Below, piece after piece: positions 25,308 through 33,853 of a stretch of DNA of 33,939 nt; position 1 is the stretch's first letter, and every line of letters starts with the position of its first letter. The DNA is from Chitinophaga pinensis (lineage in GTDB: Bacteria > Bacteroidota > Bacteroidia > NS11-12g > UBA955), in the NCBI GenBank assembly GCA_945871905.1, contig CAMBXL010000017.1, positions 1 through 33,939 on the forward strand. The letters run 5' to 3'. The translations under genes and the position numbers were made by a program. The notes under the pieces are model-generated. The model did not search any database, was not told where the DNA came from, and saw nothing but the letters and a program-made list of their open reading frames with translations.

Positions 25308-25965
25308 TTCCTTGTTCAAAGTAATCTTTGGTCTAGCCATATTTGTATTTCTAAGTTCTGCTTCTTCTGATTATTCTTTTAAAATAGCAAAGGTAAAATA
25401 CAAAGGGGGAGGAGATTGGTATGCAAATAAAACAGCTTTGCCTAATCTTGTCAATTTTTGCAATCAACAAATAAAAACAAATATTAATCCCACAGAAGCA
25501 ATAGTGGATATAGGTTCTCCTGAGTTGTTTAATTATCCTTGGCTATACCTTACTGGTCACGGCAATGTGGTGTTCTCCGACCAAGAAGTATTAAATTTAA
25601 GGAAATATTTAGAGTCAGGAGGATTTTTGCATATTGATGATAATTATGGGTTAAAACCATTTATTACTTTGCAAATGAAAAAAGTGTTCCCCAATTCTGA
25701 TTTTATTGAACTGCCATTTTCGCATCCTATATACCATCAAACTTTCGATTTTAACAATGGATTGCCCAAAATTCATCAGCACGATGGCAAAGCTCCACAA
25801 GGGTTTGGACTCATGCATAATAACAAATTGGTGTGTTTCTTTTCTTATGAATCCGATTTAGGGAATGGTTGGGAAGACCAATCTGTCCATAATAATCCTG
25901 AACCTATTCGACAACAAGCGCTAAAAATGGGTGCCAATATTATACAATACGCCTTTAATCGTTAA
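25291..25965 (+). CDS. DUF4159 domain protein
   Basis: 224 residues. An N-terminal hydrophobic segment (FKVIFGLAIFVFLSSASS) acts as signal peptide or anchor, followed by a single DUF4159 domain: FKIAKVKYKGGGDWYANKTA, LYLTGHGNVVFSDQEV, LRKYLESGGFLHIDDNYG, FSHPIYHQTFDF and CFFSYESDLGNGWED. The fold is related to the glutamine-amidotransferase-like (ThuA-type) domain, but no catalytic activity is established. In other bacteria DUF4159 often sits with MoxR ATPase and vWA-domain genes; none occur here. Overlaps the previous gene by 17 nt and abuts the lipid kinase gene without a gap. Confidence 0.88.
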   Translation: MKKRINSLFKVIFGLAIFVFLSSASSDYSFKIAKVKYKGGGDWYANKTALPNLVNFCNQQIKTNINPTEAIVDIGSPELFNYPWLYLTGHGNVVFSDQEVLNLRKYLESGGFLHIDDNYGLKPFITLQMKKVFPNSDFIELPFSHPIYHQTFDFNNGLPKIHQHDGKAPQGFGLMHNNKLVCFFSYESDLGNGWEDQSVHNNPEPIRQQALKMGANIIQYAFNR

Positions 25966-26844
25966 ATGAAATCAAAAGCAGTCGTTATATACAACCCTTT
26001 TTCTGGTAGAAAAAAAACGATTGACCTTAAAAAAATAGTGACTGAAAATATAGACCACAATCGGTTTTCTATCGATTTTTGGCCTACAGAAAAGTCAAGT
26101 GATGTGATTCTGTTTACGGATAGAGCGATTAAAGAAAAGTATGAATATGTATTTGCCGCAGGTGGTGATGGTACTCTTAATCAAATTGCATCAAGATTAG
26201 TAAATACCAATTTGGTTTTAGGGATTATTCCTTTGGGCTCTGGAAACGGATTCGCCCGACATTTTAAAATACCAATTAAAACAACCGAAGCAATTAAAGC
26301 TCTGTCAATTGCTCAAGTTAAATTAATAGATACCGTATGGTTCAACAGACATTGTATGATTAATGTAGGTGGAATTGGTTTTGATGCCCATATTAGTGCG
26401 TTGTTTGCAACTAATAAAAAAAGAGGATTAATGGAATACGTAAAGACAATTGTAAAACACCTCAATTATAAAAGTCAATATTATCAAATAATAAATAAAG
26501 AAAAGGTAATATGGCATGGAAAAGCCTTTCTTATAAGTATAGCAAATGCAACCCAATGGGGAAATAATGTAAAAGTTCACACAGGTGCATTGCCAGATGA
26601 TGGCCTTTATAATATAGTAGTACTCAAAAGTTTTTCTATTTTTAGTTTACCTTCGTTGATTACAAATTTGTTGGAGGGTAATTTGACCCTCAATAAAAAC
26701 AGTATCACTTTTGTTGGGTCTGATTTTAAGGTCGTTAGAGAAAATGAAGGGCCAATTCATGTGGACGGAGAACCAATTTGGTTGGGTAACGAAATAAATA
26801 TTAATATTGAACCCCTTAGTTTAAAGATTTTAAGTAATGAATAA
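25966..26844 (+). CDS. Diacylglycerol kinase-family lipid kinase (YegS/DagK type)
   Basis: 292 residues. ATP-dependent phosphorylation of diacylglycerol or a related lipid at the membrane face. Motifs: VIYNPFSGRKK (7-17), the nucleotide-binding GGDGTLNQIASRL (66-78) and IPLGSGNGFARHF (88-100), then a beta-sandwich C-terminal domain with a MINVGGIGFDAHI block and the closing EGPIHVDGEPIWLG. Normal length for the family. The stop of DUF4159 is immediately followed by this ATG; its own 3' end overlaps the SUI1 gene by 8 nt. Whether the substrate is diacylglycerol, ceramide-like sphingolipid (common in Bacteroidota) or phosphatidylglycerol cannot be told. Confidence 0.92.
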   Translation: MKSKAVVIYNPFSGRKKTIDLKKIVTENIDHNRFSIDFWPTEKSSDVILFTDRAIKEKYEYVFAAGGDGTLNQIASRLVNTNLVLGIIPLGSGNGFARHFKIPIKTTEAIKALSIAQVKLIDTVWFNRHCMINVGGIGFDAHISALFATNKKRGLMEYVKTIVKHLNYKSQYYQIINKEKVIWHGKAFLISIANATQWGNNVKVHTGALPDDGLYNIVVLKSFSIFSLPSLITNLLEGNLTLNKNSITFVGSDFKVVRENEGPIHVDGEPIWLGNEININIEPLSLKILSNE

Positions 26845-27175
26845 AAAAGTTAAAAAAAGCACCGACGGATTGGTCTATAGCACAGATGATTCTCTTAATT
26901 TACACGAAGCGTTTGAGGAAGAGGAAACCCTAACGCCCAATCTTCAAAAACTTAATATTAGATTAGAAACCAAACAAAGAGGAGGAAAAAAAGCAACAAT
27001 AGTCAGAGGTTTTGTAGGGAAAATGGATGATTTAGAAACTTTGTCAAAAAAGTTAAAATCCCATTGTGGAACAGGAGGGAGTATTGTTGACGGTGAAATC
27101 TTAATACAAGGAGATATGAGCCAAAAAGTAAAAGCCTATTTGCAAAATCAAGGCTATAAAACCAATAATATTTAA
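26837..27175 (+). CDS. SUI1/eIF1-family translation factor (YciH-like)
   Basis: 112 residues. The C-terminal ~70 residues form the SUI1 domain: LNIRLETKQRGGKKATIVRGF (RGGK basic loop), LETLSKKLKSHCGTGGSIVDGEILIQGD and VKAYLQNQGYK, matching bacterial YciH and archaeal/eukaryotic initiation factor 1. The N-terminal ~38 residues are acidic and probably unstructured. YciH influences start-codon selection and initiation fidelity, which is of interest here because several messages in this window are predicted to have almost no 5' leader. It sits in the middle of a lipid/envelope gene run, overlapping the kinase gene by 8 nt. Confidence 0.9.
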   Translation: MNKKVKKSTDGLVYSTDDSLNLHEAFEEEETLTPNLQKLNIRLETKQRGGKKATIVRGFVGKMDDLETLSKKLKSHCGTGGSIVDGEILIQGDMSQKVKAYLQNQGYKTNNI

Positions 27176-27189
27176 AAAAAGAGAGTTCT

Positions 27190-28386
27190 ATGGTTGCTAT
27201 TAAAAAAGGGATTTTTTCAATCTTTTTATCAAAAGTAATCGTTGGTATTTTAGGACTATTAACGTTAGTCGTACTCTCTAATTATTTGGGAACCCAAGGA
27301 AGAGGTCAAATCAGTTTGTTTTTATCCTCCGTTGCATTATTGCAATTAATCCTTGATTATGGAAATAATACCTCGATAATCAATTTAAGCTATCAATATA
27401 ATAAGTTGAATTTATGGAAGTCTGCAGTATTGTGGATTCTTATAGTAAGTTTATTGGCCCAACTTGTTGTTTTTTTTATACCATCCTTCCTGTTTCTTTA
27501 TTGGGTGCCAATTACCGCTTTCATATATTCCATTTTTAATTTGAATAATTTGATTTTAATGGGACAGCAAAAGGTAACCCAACGCAATGTTTTGTTAGTT
27601 GTTTTGCCATTGTTCATGTTGTTGCTTTTTATACTGTTGTTTTTTGTCAATCAGCAATCAATCAATGCATATCCCATGGCATTTTTACTTGCATTAAGTG
27701 TAAGTATAATCATTTCTTTTAAGTTTGTATTACCATTTCTATGTGCTTCCGAAGGTGGTTTTGAATTTAATAAAAGGATTTTGTCAAATGGTTTTTGGAT
27801 TCAAACCAGTCAAGTAATTCAGTTTTTTAATTATAGGTTTTGTTTTTTCTTAATTGCAATTTATGTCGGAGAAAGTCAGTTGGGAATCTATAATAATGCC
27901 ATTGTTTTAGCCGAATCGATTTGGATTTTAGGTCACAGTATGGGGCAAATGTTGCACATGAAAATACTGAATTCAGCGGATGAGAATAGCCAACGGCAAT
28001 TAACAACCAAATTTATAGGAATTAACTTCTTGGGTTCGTCTTTACTTCTAATTCTTCTACTATTGATACCTAATTCTTTTTGGGAAATTTTGTTTTCAAA
28101 GGATTTTTCATCGATGTCACAGTTATTTCCATTTTTGGGATTAGGTATTTTGAGTTTTAGCATTAGCAATATCATCAATCATTATTTCCATGCCAAAAAT
28201 GAATTTAAAATTATTTTAATATCTAATTTACTTGGCTTTGTTCTAGGTGGAATTTCGGCCTTTGTGCTTATTCCTCAATATGAAATATTTGGAGCTGCTT
28301 GGTCGTGGTCTATTGGATTATTGGGCGGAATGCTAGTCTATTTATGGGCATTTTTCTTTATACAAAAAAAAGTAAAAAAACATTAG
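27190..28386 (+). CDS. Polysaccharide/lipid-linked oligosaccharide flippase (Wzx/MOP family)
   Basis: 398 residues and about 12 hydrophobic helices spanning nearly the whole length; an inner-membrane MATE/MOP-type exporter. The N-terminal KKGIFSIFLSKVIVGILGLLTLVVLSNYLGTQGRGQISLFLS is the characteristic first two helices with the YLGxxGRG motif. Likely moves undecaprenyl-linked sugars to the periplasm. No glycosyltransferases are nearby, so the glycan is unknown. It starts 14 nt after the SUI1 gene. Its TAG stop forms the first bases of the -7 box (28384-28391) of the next transcription unit. Confidence 0.88.
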   Translation: MVAIKKGIFSIFLSKVIVGILGLLTLVVLSNYLGTQGRGQISLFLSSVALLQLILDYGNNTSIINLSYQYNKLNLWKSAVLWILIVSLLAQLVVFFIPSFLFLYWVPITAFIYSIFNLNNLILMGQQKVTQRNVLLVVLPLFMLLLFILLFFVNQQSINAYPMAFLLALSVSIIISFKFVLPFLCASEGGFEFNKRILSNGFWIQTSQVIQFFNYRFCFFLIAIYVGESQLGIYNNAIVLAESIWILGHSMGQMLHMKILNSADENSQRQLTTKFIGINFLGSSLLLILLLLIPNSFWEILFSKDFSSMSQLFPFLGLGILSFSISNIINHYFHAKNEFKIILISNLLGFVLGGISAFVLIPQYEIFGAAWSWSIGLLGGMLVYLWAFFFIQKKVKKH

Positions 28387-28391
28387 ATTTG
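28384..28391 (+). promoter_or_regulatory. -7 promoter box TAGATTTG for the TonB/IcmF-like/CBS run
   Basis: An exact TANNTTTG that begins with the flippase stop codon TAG and ends 6 nt before the receptor ATG at 28398. No -33 TTG is visible at 19-23 nt, so an activator or read-through from the flippase run may be needed. Confidence 0.45.
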
Positions 28392-28397
28392 CAATCT

Positions 28398-30698
28398 ATG
28401 TTTTTTCGAAATTTCTTATTGTTTTTATTGTTATTTAGCTGCTCTTTGGCACAAGCTCAATTAGGAGGTATAAAGGGTTATATCAAGGATTTAAAGTCAG
28501 GTGTTGAATTGGATTTAGCTGGAATTCAGATTTTAAATACTGACAAAGGTGTAACTGCAAATTCAGATGGCTATTATATTATCAATGACGTAAAACCAGG
28601 GGTTTATTCAGTGGTAGCTTCATACTCGGGGTATGACTCTGATACAGTAAAAATAGAAATTGTGGCAAACAAAATTCAGTTGCATAACTTTTTTTTAAAC
28701 CAAACAGTCGTTTTAATTGATGGAGGAAAAATTTCTGAGAACAAAAAGAAACGTAAGAAAGAAGATGTTGACGTAGGAATAACTAAAATAACGGCAAAGC
28801 AACTGACCAAAATACCAACGATAGGCGGAACTCCCGATTTAGTTCAGTATTTGCAAATTTTACCAGGGGTGGTATTTAGTGGTGATCAAGGTGGACAATT
28901 ATATATCCGTGGTGGTAGCCCTGTAATGAATAAAATTGTTTTAGATGGAATGACAATTTATAATCCGTTTCATTCCATTGGTTTATTTAGTGTCTTTGAT
29001 GTTGATTTAATGAAATCTGCTGATGTTTATAGTGCTGGATTTGGTGCAGAACATGGCGGAAGAGTCTCTGCAATTGTGGATGTAAAAACGAAAGATGGTA
29101 ATCGAAATAATTTGGCTGGTAATTTTACTATGAGTCCTTTTTTGGGGAAATTGTCTTTAGAAGGTCCACTCAAAAAATTTGTTCCCGGAAAAGGAAGTTC
29201 TAGTTTTGTAATGTCAATCAAAAATTCATATTTAGATAGAAGTGCGGCAGTTTTTTATCCATACGCCAATCCAGATAATTTGCCATATAATTTCAATGAC
29301 ATCTACAGCAAAGTGACTTTCAATTCATCAAACGGAAGTAGTATAAAATTATTTGGGTTCAATTTTAAAGACAACGTCAATTTCCCAGGTTCAACCAGAT
29401 ATAATTGGGATCAAACTGGATTAGGAGCTAGGTTTTCATTGATTCCAGAAGGCAAACAATCAAAAATTGAAGGGTTTGTTACTTATTCTGATTATGAAAT
29501 TAATCAGATAGAATTAGACAATAAGCCTAGAAATAGTTCTATTAGCGGATTAAATATTGGAGTAAATGCTCAAACTTTGAACAAAAAAGATGAGATTAAA
29601 TATGGGTTTGAAATTAATGCTTTTAGTACCAATTTTAAGATATATAATACCAACGACCGATTAATCGAACAACAAGAAAATACAACAGAATTGTGTGGTT
29701 TCTTTTTGTATAAATTTGTAAAACCGCGTTTCACATTAGAAACAGGGATGAGACTTCAATATTATGCATCATTAGGAAACACCTCTTTGGAGCCGCGTGT
29801 TAATGGACGCTATCTGTTGTCAAAAAAATTAGCAATCAAAGGAGCTGTTGGTAAATATTCTCAGAATTTATTATCTGCATTCAGTGACAGAGATGTTGTG
29901 AATTTGTTTTATGGGTTTTTGTCTGGTCCCGATGATCTTCCCAAAACTTTTGAAAACCAAGATGTCACCTCAAGATTGCAATTGGCAAACCATGCCGTTT
30001 TAGGGCTAGATTACGATATTGACAAATACAGCGAAATAGGGATTGAAGGGTTTTTTAAAGATTTTAATCAAATAACCAATATCAATAGAGACAAGATATT
30101 TGATGATAAACCCGATTATGCTGATAAACCTGAACGTTTGAGAAAAGATTACTTAATAGAAAGAGGTCGTGCTTTTGGTGGTGACATTCGATACAAATTT
30201 GAAAACAAAAGACTCTATATTTGGGCCGTTTACTCTTATACGTTTGTAGATAGATTTGATGGTATTAGCTCTTACAATCCTCATTGGGATAGAAGACATA
30301 ATATCAACTTAGTAACAGATTACGCATTAGATAAAAAATCAAAATGGTCGGCAAATGCAAGATGGAATTATGGTTCAGGATTCCCATTCACTCAAACGTT
30401 AGGATTTTATGAAAAAAATGATTTTCAAAATGGACCTAGTACAAATTATACTTCAGCAAATGGTCAGTTAGGAATTATTTATGGCGCATATAATCAAGGT
30501 AGATTACCAGTATATCATAGATTGGATATGTCAGTAAAATACAATTTTAAAATTTCCAAGAAGATAAAATCATACATTGTGCTGTCAGTAACCAATGTTT
30601 ACAACAGAGCAAATATTTTTTATTTCGATAGAGTTAATTATACAAGAGTCAACCAATTGCCAATATTACCAGCATTAAGTTTTAATGCTATTTTTTAA
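28398..30698 (+). CDS. TonB-dependent receptor with carboxypeptidase-regulatory-like domain
   Basis: 766 residues from the ATG at 28398. An upstream in-frame start at 28299 would lie inside the flippase gene and is rejected because [20 protein letters not shown] is a clean signal peptide. Then a regulatory-like sandwich ([20 protein letters not shown] to VVASYSGY, about 22-95), a plug ([60 protein letters not shown], about 130-230) and a barrel to the C-terminal [10 protein letters not shown], which ends in Phe as outer-membrane proteins usually do. Imports an unknown ligand using TonB energy. It stands 11 nt upstream of a B12-dependent protein, so cobalamin or a precursor is one possible ligand, but the sequence gives no direct proof. 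Confidence 0.9.
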   Translation: MFFRNFLLFLLLFSCSLAQAQLGGIKGYIKDLKSGVELDLAGIQILNTDKGVTANSDGYYIINDVKPGVYSVVASYSGYDSDTVKIEIVANKIQLHNFFLNQTVVLIDGGKISENKKKRKKEDVDVGITKITAKQLTKIPTIGGTPDLVQYLQILPGVVFSGDQGGQLYIRGGSPVMNKIVLDGMTIYNPFHSIGLFSVFDVDLMKSADVYSAGFGAEHGGRVSAIVDVKTKDGNRNNLAGNFTMSPFLGKLSLEGPLKKFVPGKGSSSFVMSIKNSYLDRSAAVFYPYANPDNLPYNFNDIYSKVTFNSSNGSSIKLFGFNFKDNVNFPGSTRYNWDQTGLGARFSLIPEGKQSKIEGFVTYSDYEINQIELDNKPRNSSISGLNIGVNAQTLNKKDEIKYGFEINAFSTNFKIYNTNDRLIEQQENTTELCGFFLYKFVKPRFTLETGMRLQYYASLGNTSLEPRVNGRYLLSKKLAIKGAVGKYSQNLLSAFSDRDVVNLFYGFLSGPDDLPKTFENQDVTSRLQLANHAVLGLDYDIDKYSEIGIEGFFKDFNQITNINRDKIFDDKPDYADKPERLRKDYLIERGRAFGGDIRYKFENKRLYIWAVYSYTFVDRFDGISSYNPHWDRRHNINLVTDYALDKKSKWSANARWNYGSGFPFTQTLGFYEKNDFQNGPSTNYTSANGQLGIIYGAYNQGRLPVYHRLDMSVKYNFKISKKIKSYIVLSVTNVYNRANIFYFDRVNYTRVNQLPILPALSFNAIF

Positions 30699-30709
30699 AA
30701 ATAAATAAA

Positions 30710-32125
30710 ATGCAAACAGAAGTTTATATCCCCCAAAATAAAGTTAGAATAGTAACCGCAGCCTCCTTGTTTGATGGACATGATGCAGCTATCAATGTAA
30801 TGCGTCGAATCATTCAAGCAACTGGTTGTGAAGTAATTCACTTAGGACACGATAGAAGTGCCGAAGAAGTTGTGAATACTGCCATTCAAGAAGATGCAAA
30901 TGCCATTGCTATGACTAGTTATCAAGGAGGACATAATGAATATTTCAAATATATGTATGATTTACTCCAAGAAAAAGGAGCAGGACATATTAAGATTTTT
31001 GGAGGAGGAGGAGGAACAATCCTTCCCGAAGAAATTGAGGTACTTCAAAACTATGGAATTTGTAAAATATACCATCCCGATGACGGAAGGTCAATGGGTT
31101 TACAAGGGATGATTAATGACTTAGTGCAAAAATCAGATTATCCAACAGGTAATAATATTACATTTGATATTCAAAAAGTACACCTTTCAAATGCCGCTTA
31201 TTTAGCCAAGTTGATTTCTTGCGCTGAAAATTTTCCTGAAGAATTCGAATCTTATAAGTCATCTATTCAAGAAAAAATAAATACTTTAAATAAAAAGTGT
31301 CCAGTGTTAGGAATAACAGGGACAGGTGGAGCCGGTAAAAGTAGTTTAGTAGATGAATTTGTAAGACGATTTTTGTTTGATCAAAAAGATAAAAATATTG
31401 CTATTATTTCTGTTGACCCAAGTAAACGTAAAACAGGAGGAGCATTGTTAGGTGATAGAATCAGAATGAATAGTATAAATAATAACAGAGTGTATATGCG
31501 TTCATTAGCAACTAGACAAAGTAATTTGGCTCTAAGTAAACATGTGGATGACGCAATTACTATATTAAAGGCAGCTGATTATGACCTTGTTATTTTAGAA
31601 ACATCAGGAATTGGACAAAGTGATACAGAAATTACAGAACACAGTGATGTTTCATTGTATGTTATGACACCTGAATATGGTGCAGCGTCACAATTGGAAA
31701 AAATTGATATGTTAGATTTTGCGGATTTAATTGCAATTAATAAGTTTGATAAAAAAGGGTCAATTGATGCCATTCGTGATGTTAAAAAACAATACCAAAG
31801 GAATCACAAAAGATTTGAAGATGATTTTGATTTAATGCCAGTTTATGGAACTATTGCAAGTCAATTCAATGACCCAGGTATGAATAAGTTATACATTGAA
31901 ATTATAAATACTATTAATTCTAAATGTGAGGCAAATTTATCCAATCATTATATCGCCTCAGATGAAATGAGCGAAAAGATTTTCATTATACCTTCGTCAA
32001 GAAACAGGTATTTAAGTGAAATTAGTGAAACCATTAGAACTTATAACCATTGGTCCAATGAGCAAGCCGAACTAGCACAAAAACTTTATCAACTCAAAGG
32101 AACATTAAGTCAATTAAATGATTAA
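30710..32125 (+). CDS. IcmF-like protein: B12-binding domain fused to MeaB-type GTPase, mutase domain missing
   Basis: 471 residues. Residues ~10-145 are a cobalamin-binding domain with the base-off ligand motif LFDGHDAA (His24), TSYQGGH (69-75) and [10 protein letters not shown] (95-104). Residues ~195-430 are the G-protein chaperone domain: P-loop GTGGAGKSS (204-212), [18 protein letters not shown] (236-253), ETSGIGQSD (297-305) and NKFDKKG (344-350). This is the exact order and wording of the N-terminal half of fused isobutyryl-CoA mutase IcmF, but the protein stops at [10 protein letters not shown], in the linker, before the ~600-residue TIM-barrel mutase domain. That domain is not encoded downstream here. 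It may be a split enzyme whose large subunit is elsewhere, a B12/GTPase chaperone in its own right, or a truncation. No frameshift remnant is visible. Confidence 0.88.
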   Translation: MQTEVYIPQNKVRIVTAASLFDGHDAAINVMRRIIQATGCEVIHLGHDRSAEEVVNTAIQEDANAIAMTSYQGGHNEYFKYMYDLLQEKGAGHIKIFGGGGGTILPEEIEVLQNYGICKIYHPDDGRSMGLQGMINDLVQKSDYPTGNNITFDIQKVHLSNAAYLAKLISCAENFPEEFESYKSSIQEKINTLNKKCPVLGITGTGGAGKSSLVDEFVRRFLFDQKDKNIAIISVDPSKRKTGGALLGDRIRMNSINNNRVYMRSLATRQSNLALSKHVDDAITILKAADYDLVILETSGIGQSDTEITEHSDVSLYVMTPEYGAASQLEKIDMLDFADLIAINKFDKKGSIDAIRDVKKQYQRNHKRFEDDFDLMPVYGTIASQFNDPGMNKLYIEIINTINSKCEANLSNHYIASDEMSEKIFIIPSSRNRYLSEISETIRTYNHWSNEQAELAQKLYQLKGTLSQLND

Positions 32126-32270
32126 AGTACTCATTATTATATTTTTAAGTTCAGTCATTGTTGCTTATTTGTATGATTTCAAAAAAGCAAGACAAACAAA
32201 AGCCAAACAGCAAATAATTTATCCCATAATCATTGTTTTATTATTGGTCTATATTATTATGCAATTTTAA
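32118..32270 (+). CDS. Small two-helix membrane protein, 50 residues
   Basis: ATG at 32118 overlaps the IcmF-like stop (32123-32125) by 8 nt, and the TAA ends 8 nt before the cystathionine beta-synthase ATG, so it fits exactly between them. The product begins [20 protein letters not shown], a membrane helix. A basic loop [11 protein letters not shown] and a second helix, [16 protein letters not shown], follow. The two-helix hairpin with a positively charged cytosolic loop suggests an inner-membrane small protein. No family recognised. The tight spacing and strong hydrophobic pattern argue that it is real, though there is no homology support. Confidence 0.6.
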   Translation: MIKVLIIIFLSSVIVAYLYDFKKARQTKAKQQIIYPIIIVLLLVYIIMQF

Positions 32271-32278
32271 AAATAACC

Positions 32279-33649
32279 ATGCCATATTATCAAAACATTT
32301 TAGAAACCATAGGCAATACGCCAATGGTAAAACTCAATAAAATTATATCAAGTTTGCCATGTACTGTTTTAGCTAAAATTGAAACAACAAATCCAGGAAA
32401 CAGTATTAAGGACCGAATGGCCTTAAAAATGATTGAAGACGCAGAAAAAAGTGGTGCATTAAAACCCGGTGGTACTATAATAGAAGGAACAAGCGGAAAT
32501 ACCGGAATGGGATTGGCTATTGCTGCTGTTGTAAAAGGGTACAAATGTATTTTTACAACAACTGATAAGCAATCAAAAGAAAAGGTAGATGCTCTAAAAG
32601 CTTTTGGTGCAGAGGTAATTGTTTGCCCAACAGATGTTGAACCAGAAGATCCAAGGTCCTATTATTCAGTATCCTCAAGACTAGCAAGTGAAATTCCCAA
32701 TAGTTGGAAACCCAATCAATATGATAATTTAAGTAATTCACTAGCACACTACCAATCTACAGGCCCAGAAATATGGGAACAAACGGAAGGTAAAATTACA
32801 CATTTAGTAGTTGGAGTAGGAACAGGGGGGACTATAAGTGGTACAGCAAAATATTTAAAAGAGAAAAACCCCTCAATCAAAATTTTAGGAATAGATACTT
32901 ATGGGTCTGTTTTTAAAAAGTATAAAGAAACAGGGGAGTTTGACAACAACGAAATTTATCCATACATAACAGAGGGTATAGGAGAGGATTTTTTACCACA
33001 AAACGTCGATTTTAGTTTAATCGATCATTTTGAAAAAGTAACAGATAAAGAAGCCGCTATATATACTAGGTTATTGCCACGTACAGAAGGAATATTTGCG
33101 GGGAATAGTGCAGGTGCAGCAATAGGAGGAATGCTTCAAATGAAATCAATGTTCAAACCGGGAGATTTGGTTGTTGTTATTTTCCACGACCATGGAACAC
33201 GATACTTAGGTAAAATGTTTAATGAAGATTGGATGAGGGATAGAGGTTTTATTGAAAAACACAAACCAGCTTTGGCAATGGATGTAATCAAAAAGCATGA
33301 AAACTTAAAATTATTAACCATTGCTGGAGAGCAAAAAGTGTCAGATGCATATGCGTTAATGAAGAAATATAACATCTCCCAATTGCCGGTAAAGGTAGGA
33401 AATGAGTTTACAGGCTCCATTAATGATTCGGATATATTAGAAATCATAATGCAAAATCATCAGAATAAAGAGGTGCAAATTAAAGAAATAATGAAACCAC
33501 CCTTCCCTTTTGTGCATCATTCAACCCCAATTAGCGATTTATCATTGTTAATAGACAAAAATAATCAGGCCGTTTTAATGAATGACATGTCTGGAAATAC
33601 CCATATTATAACAAAGTTTGATATTATAGATTCAATTTCACATGATTAA
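32279..33649 (+). CDS. Cystathionine beta-synthase
   Basis: 456 residues. PLP enzyme joining serine (or O-acetylserine) and homocysteine to cystathionine. The N-terminal fold-II domain has ETIGNTPMVKLNKI (9-22), the PLP lysine K44 in NPGNSIKDRMA, the GTSGNTGMGLA substrate loop and GVGTGGTISGTAKYL for phosphate binding. C-terminal residues ~335-456 form a CBS domain pair (QKVSDAYALMKKYNISQLPV, IKEIMKPPFPFVHHSTPISDLSLLI), the usual site of allosteric nucleotide/SAM regulation. No heme-binding N-terminal extension, as expected in bacteria. Last gene of the run that begins at 28398, before a strong terminator. Homocysteine links it to B12-dependent metabolism, but co-location with the IcmF-like gene may be incidental. 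Confidence 0.94.
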   Translation: MPYYQNILETIGNTPMVKLNKIISSLPCTVLAKIETTNPGNSIKDRMALKMIEDAEKSGALKPGGTIIEGTSGNTGMGLAIAAVVKGYKCIFTTTDKQSKEKVDALKAFGAEVIVCPTDVEPEDPRSYYSVSSRLASEIPNSWKPNQYDNLSNSLAHYQSTGPEIWEQTEGKITHLVVGVGTGGTISGTAKYLKEKNPSIKILGIDTYGSVFKKYKETGEFDNNEIYPYITEGIGEDFLPQNVDFSLIDHFEKVTDKEAAIYTRLLPRTEGIFAGNSAGAAIGGMLQMKSMFKPGDLVVVIFHDHGTRYLGKMFNEDWMRDRGFIEKHKPALAMDVIKKHENLKLLTIAGEQKVSDAYALMKKYNISQLPVKVGNEFTGSINDSDILEIIMQNHQNKEVQIKEIMKPPFPFVHHSTPISDLSLLIDKNNQAVLMNDMSGNTHIITKFDIIDSISHD

Positions 33650-33668
33650 AAAGAATTTTTAATTATAA

Positions 33669-33703
33669 AAAAAGAGCAAAATCGAAGTGATTTTGCTCTT
33701 TTT
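33669..33703 (+). terminator. Rho-independent terminator after cystathionine beta-synthase
   Basis: A long stem, AAAAAGAGCAAAATC (33669-33683) against GATTTTGCTCTTTTT (33689-33703), with a 5-nt GAAGT loop and T-rich continuation. It lies 19 nt after the stop codon and closes the run starting at 28398. Because the stem also starts with an A run, it could work on both strands. Confidence 0.9.
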
Positions 33704-33822
33704 GTTTTTAATATTATTTTTTTAAGAACACGTATTATTTGAGCAATAGTCTGGTTTACAGGGTTTTTAATAGAGTGAAATGAAAGTGTGAAAGCTTGTT
33801 TCAAAAAATAACGAAGAATTAA

Positions 33823-33853
33823 TTTGGAAAGTATAGAAAAGGTGTTACTTTTG
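33823..33853 (+). promoter_or_regulatory. Near-consensus Bacteroidota promoter, probably for an rRNA or tRNA operon
   Basis: -33 TTTG (33823-33826), a 19-nt spacer and -7 TACTTTTG (33846-33853), an exact match to TTTG-N19-TANNTTTG, followed by CACCCCG. Of the promoter boxes noted in this window it is the only one with both elements perfect and correctly spaced. The G/C-rich initial transcript and absence of any start codon nearby suggest a stable-RNA operon beyond the window end. A second TTTG at 33917-33920 lies 19 nt before the last base, which would fit a tandem promoter. Confidence 0.65.

Noticed and set aside
28299-28397. Longer N-terminus for the TonB receptor
   Set aside because: It overlaps the flippase gene, and the signal peptide begins exactly at the ATG at 28398.
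30699-30709. Cobalamin riboswitch upstream of the IcmF-like gene
   Set aside because: Only 11 nt separate it from the receptor gene, and the receptor itself has a 6-nt leader; no room for a riboswitch.
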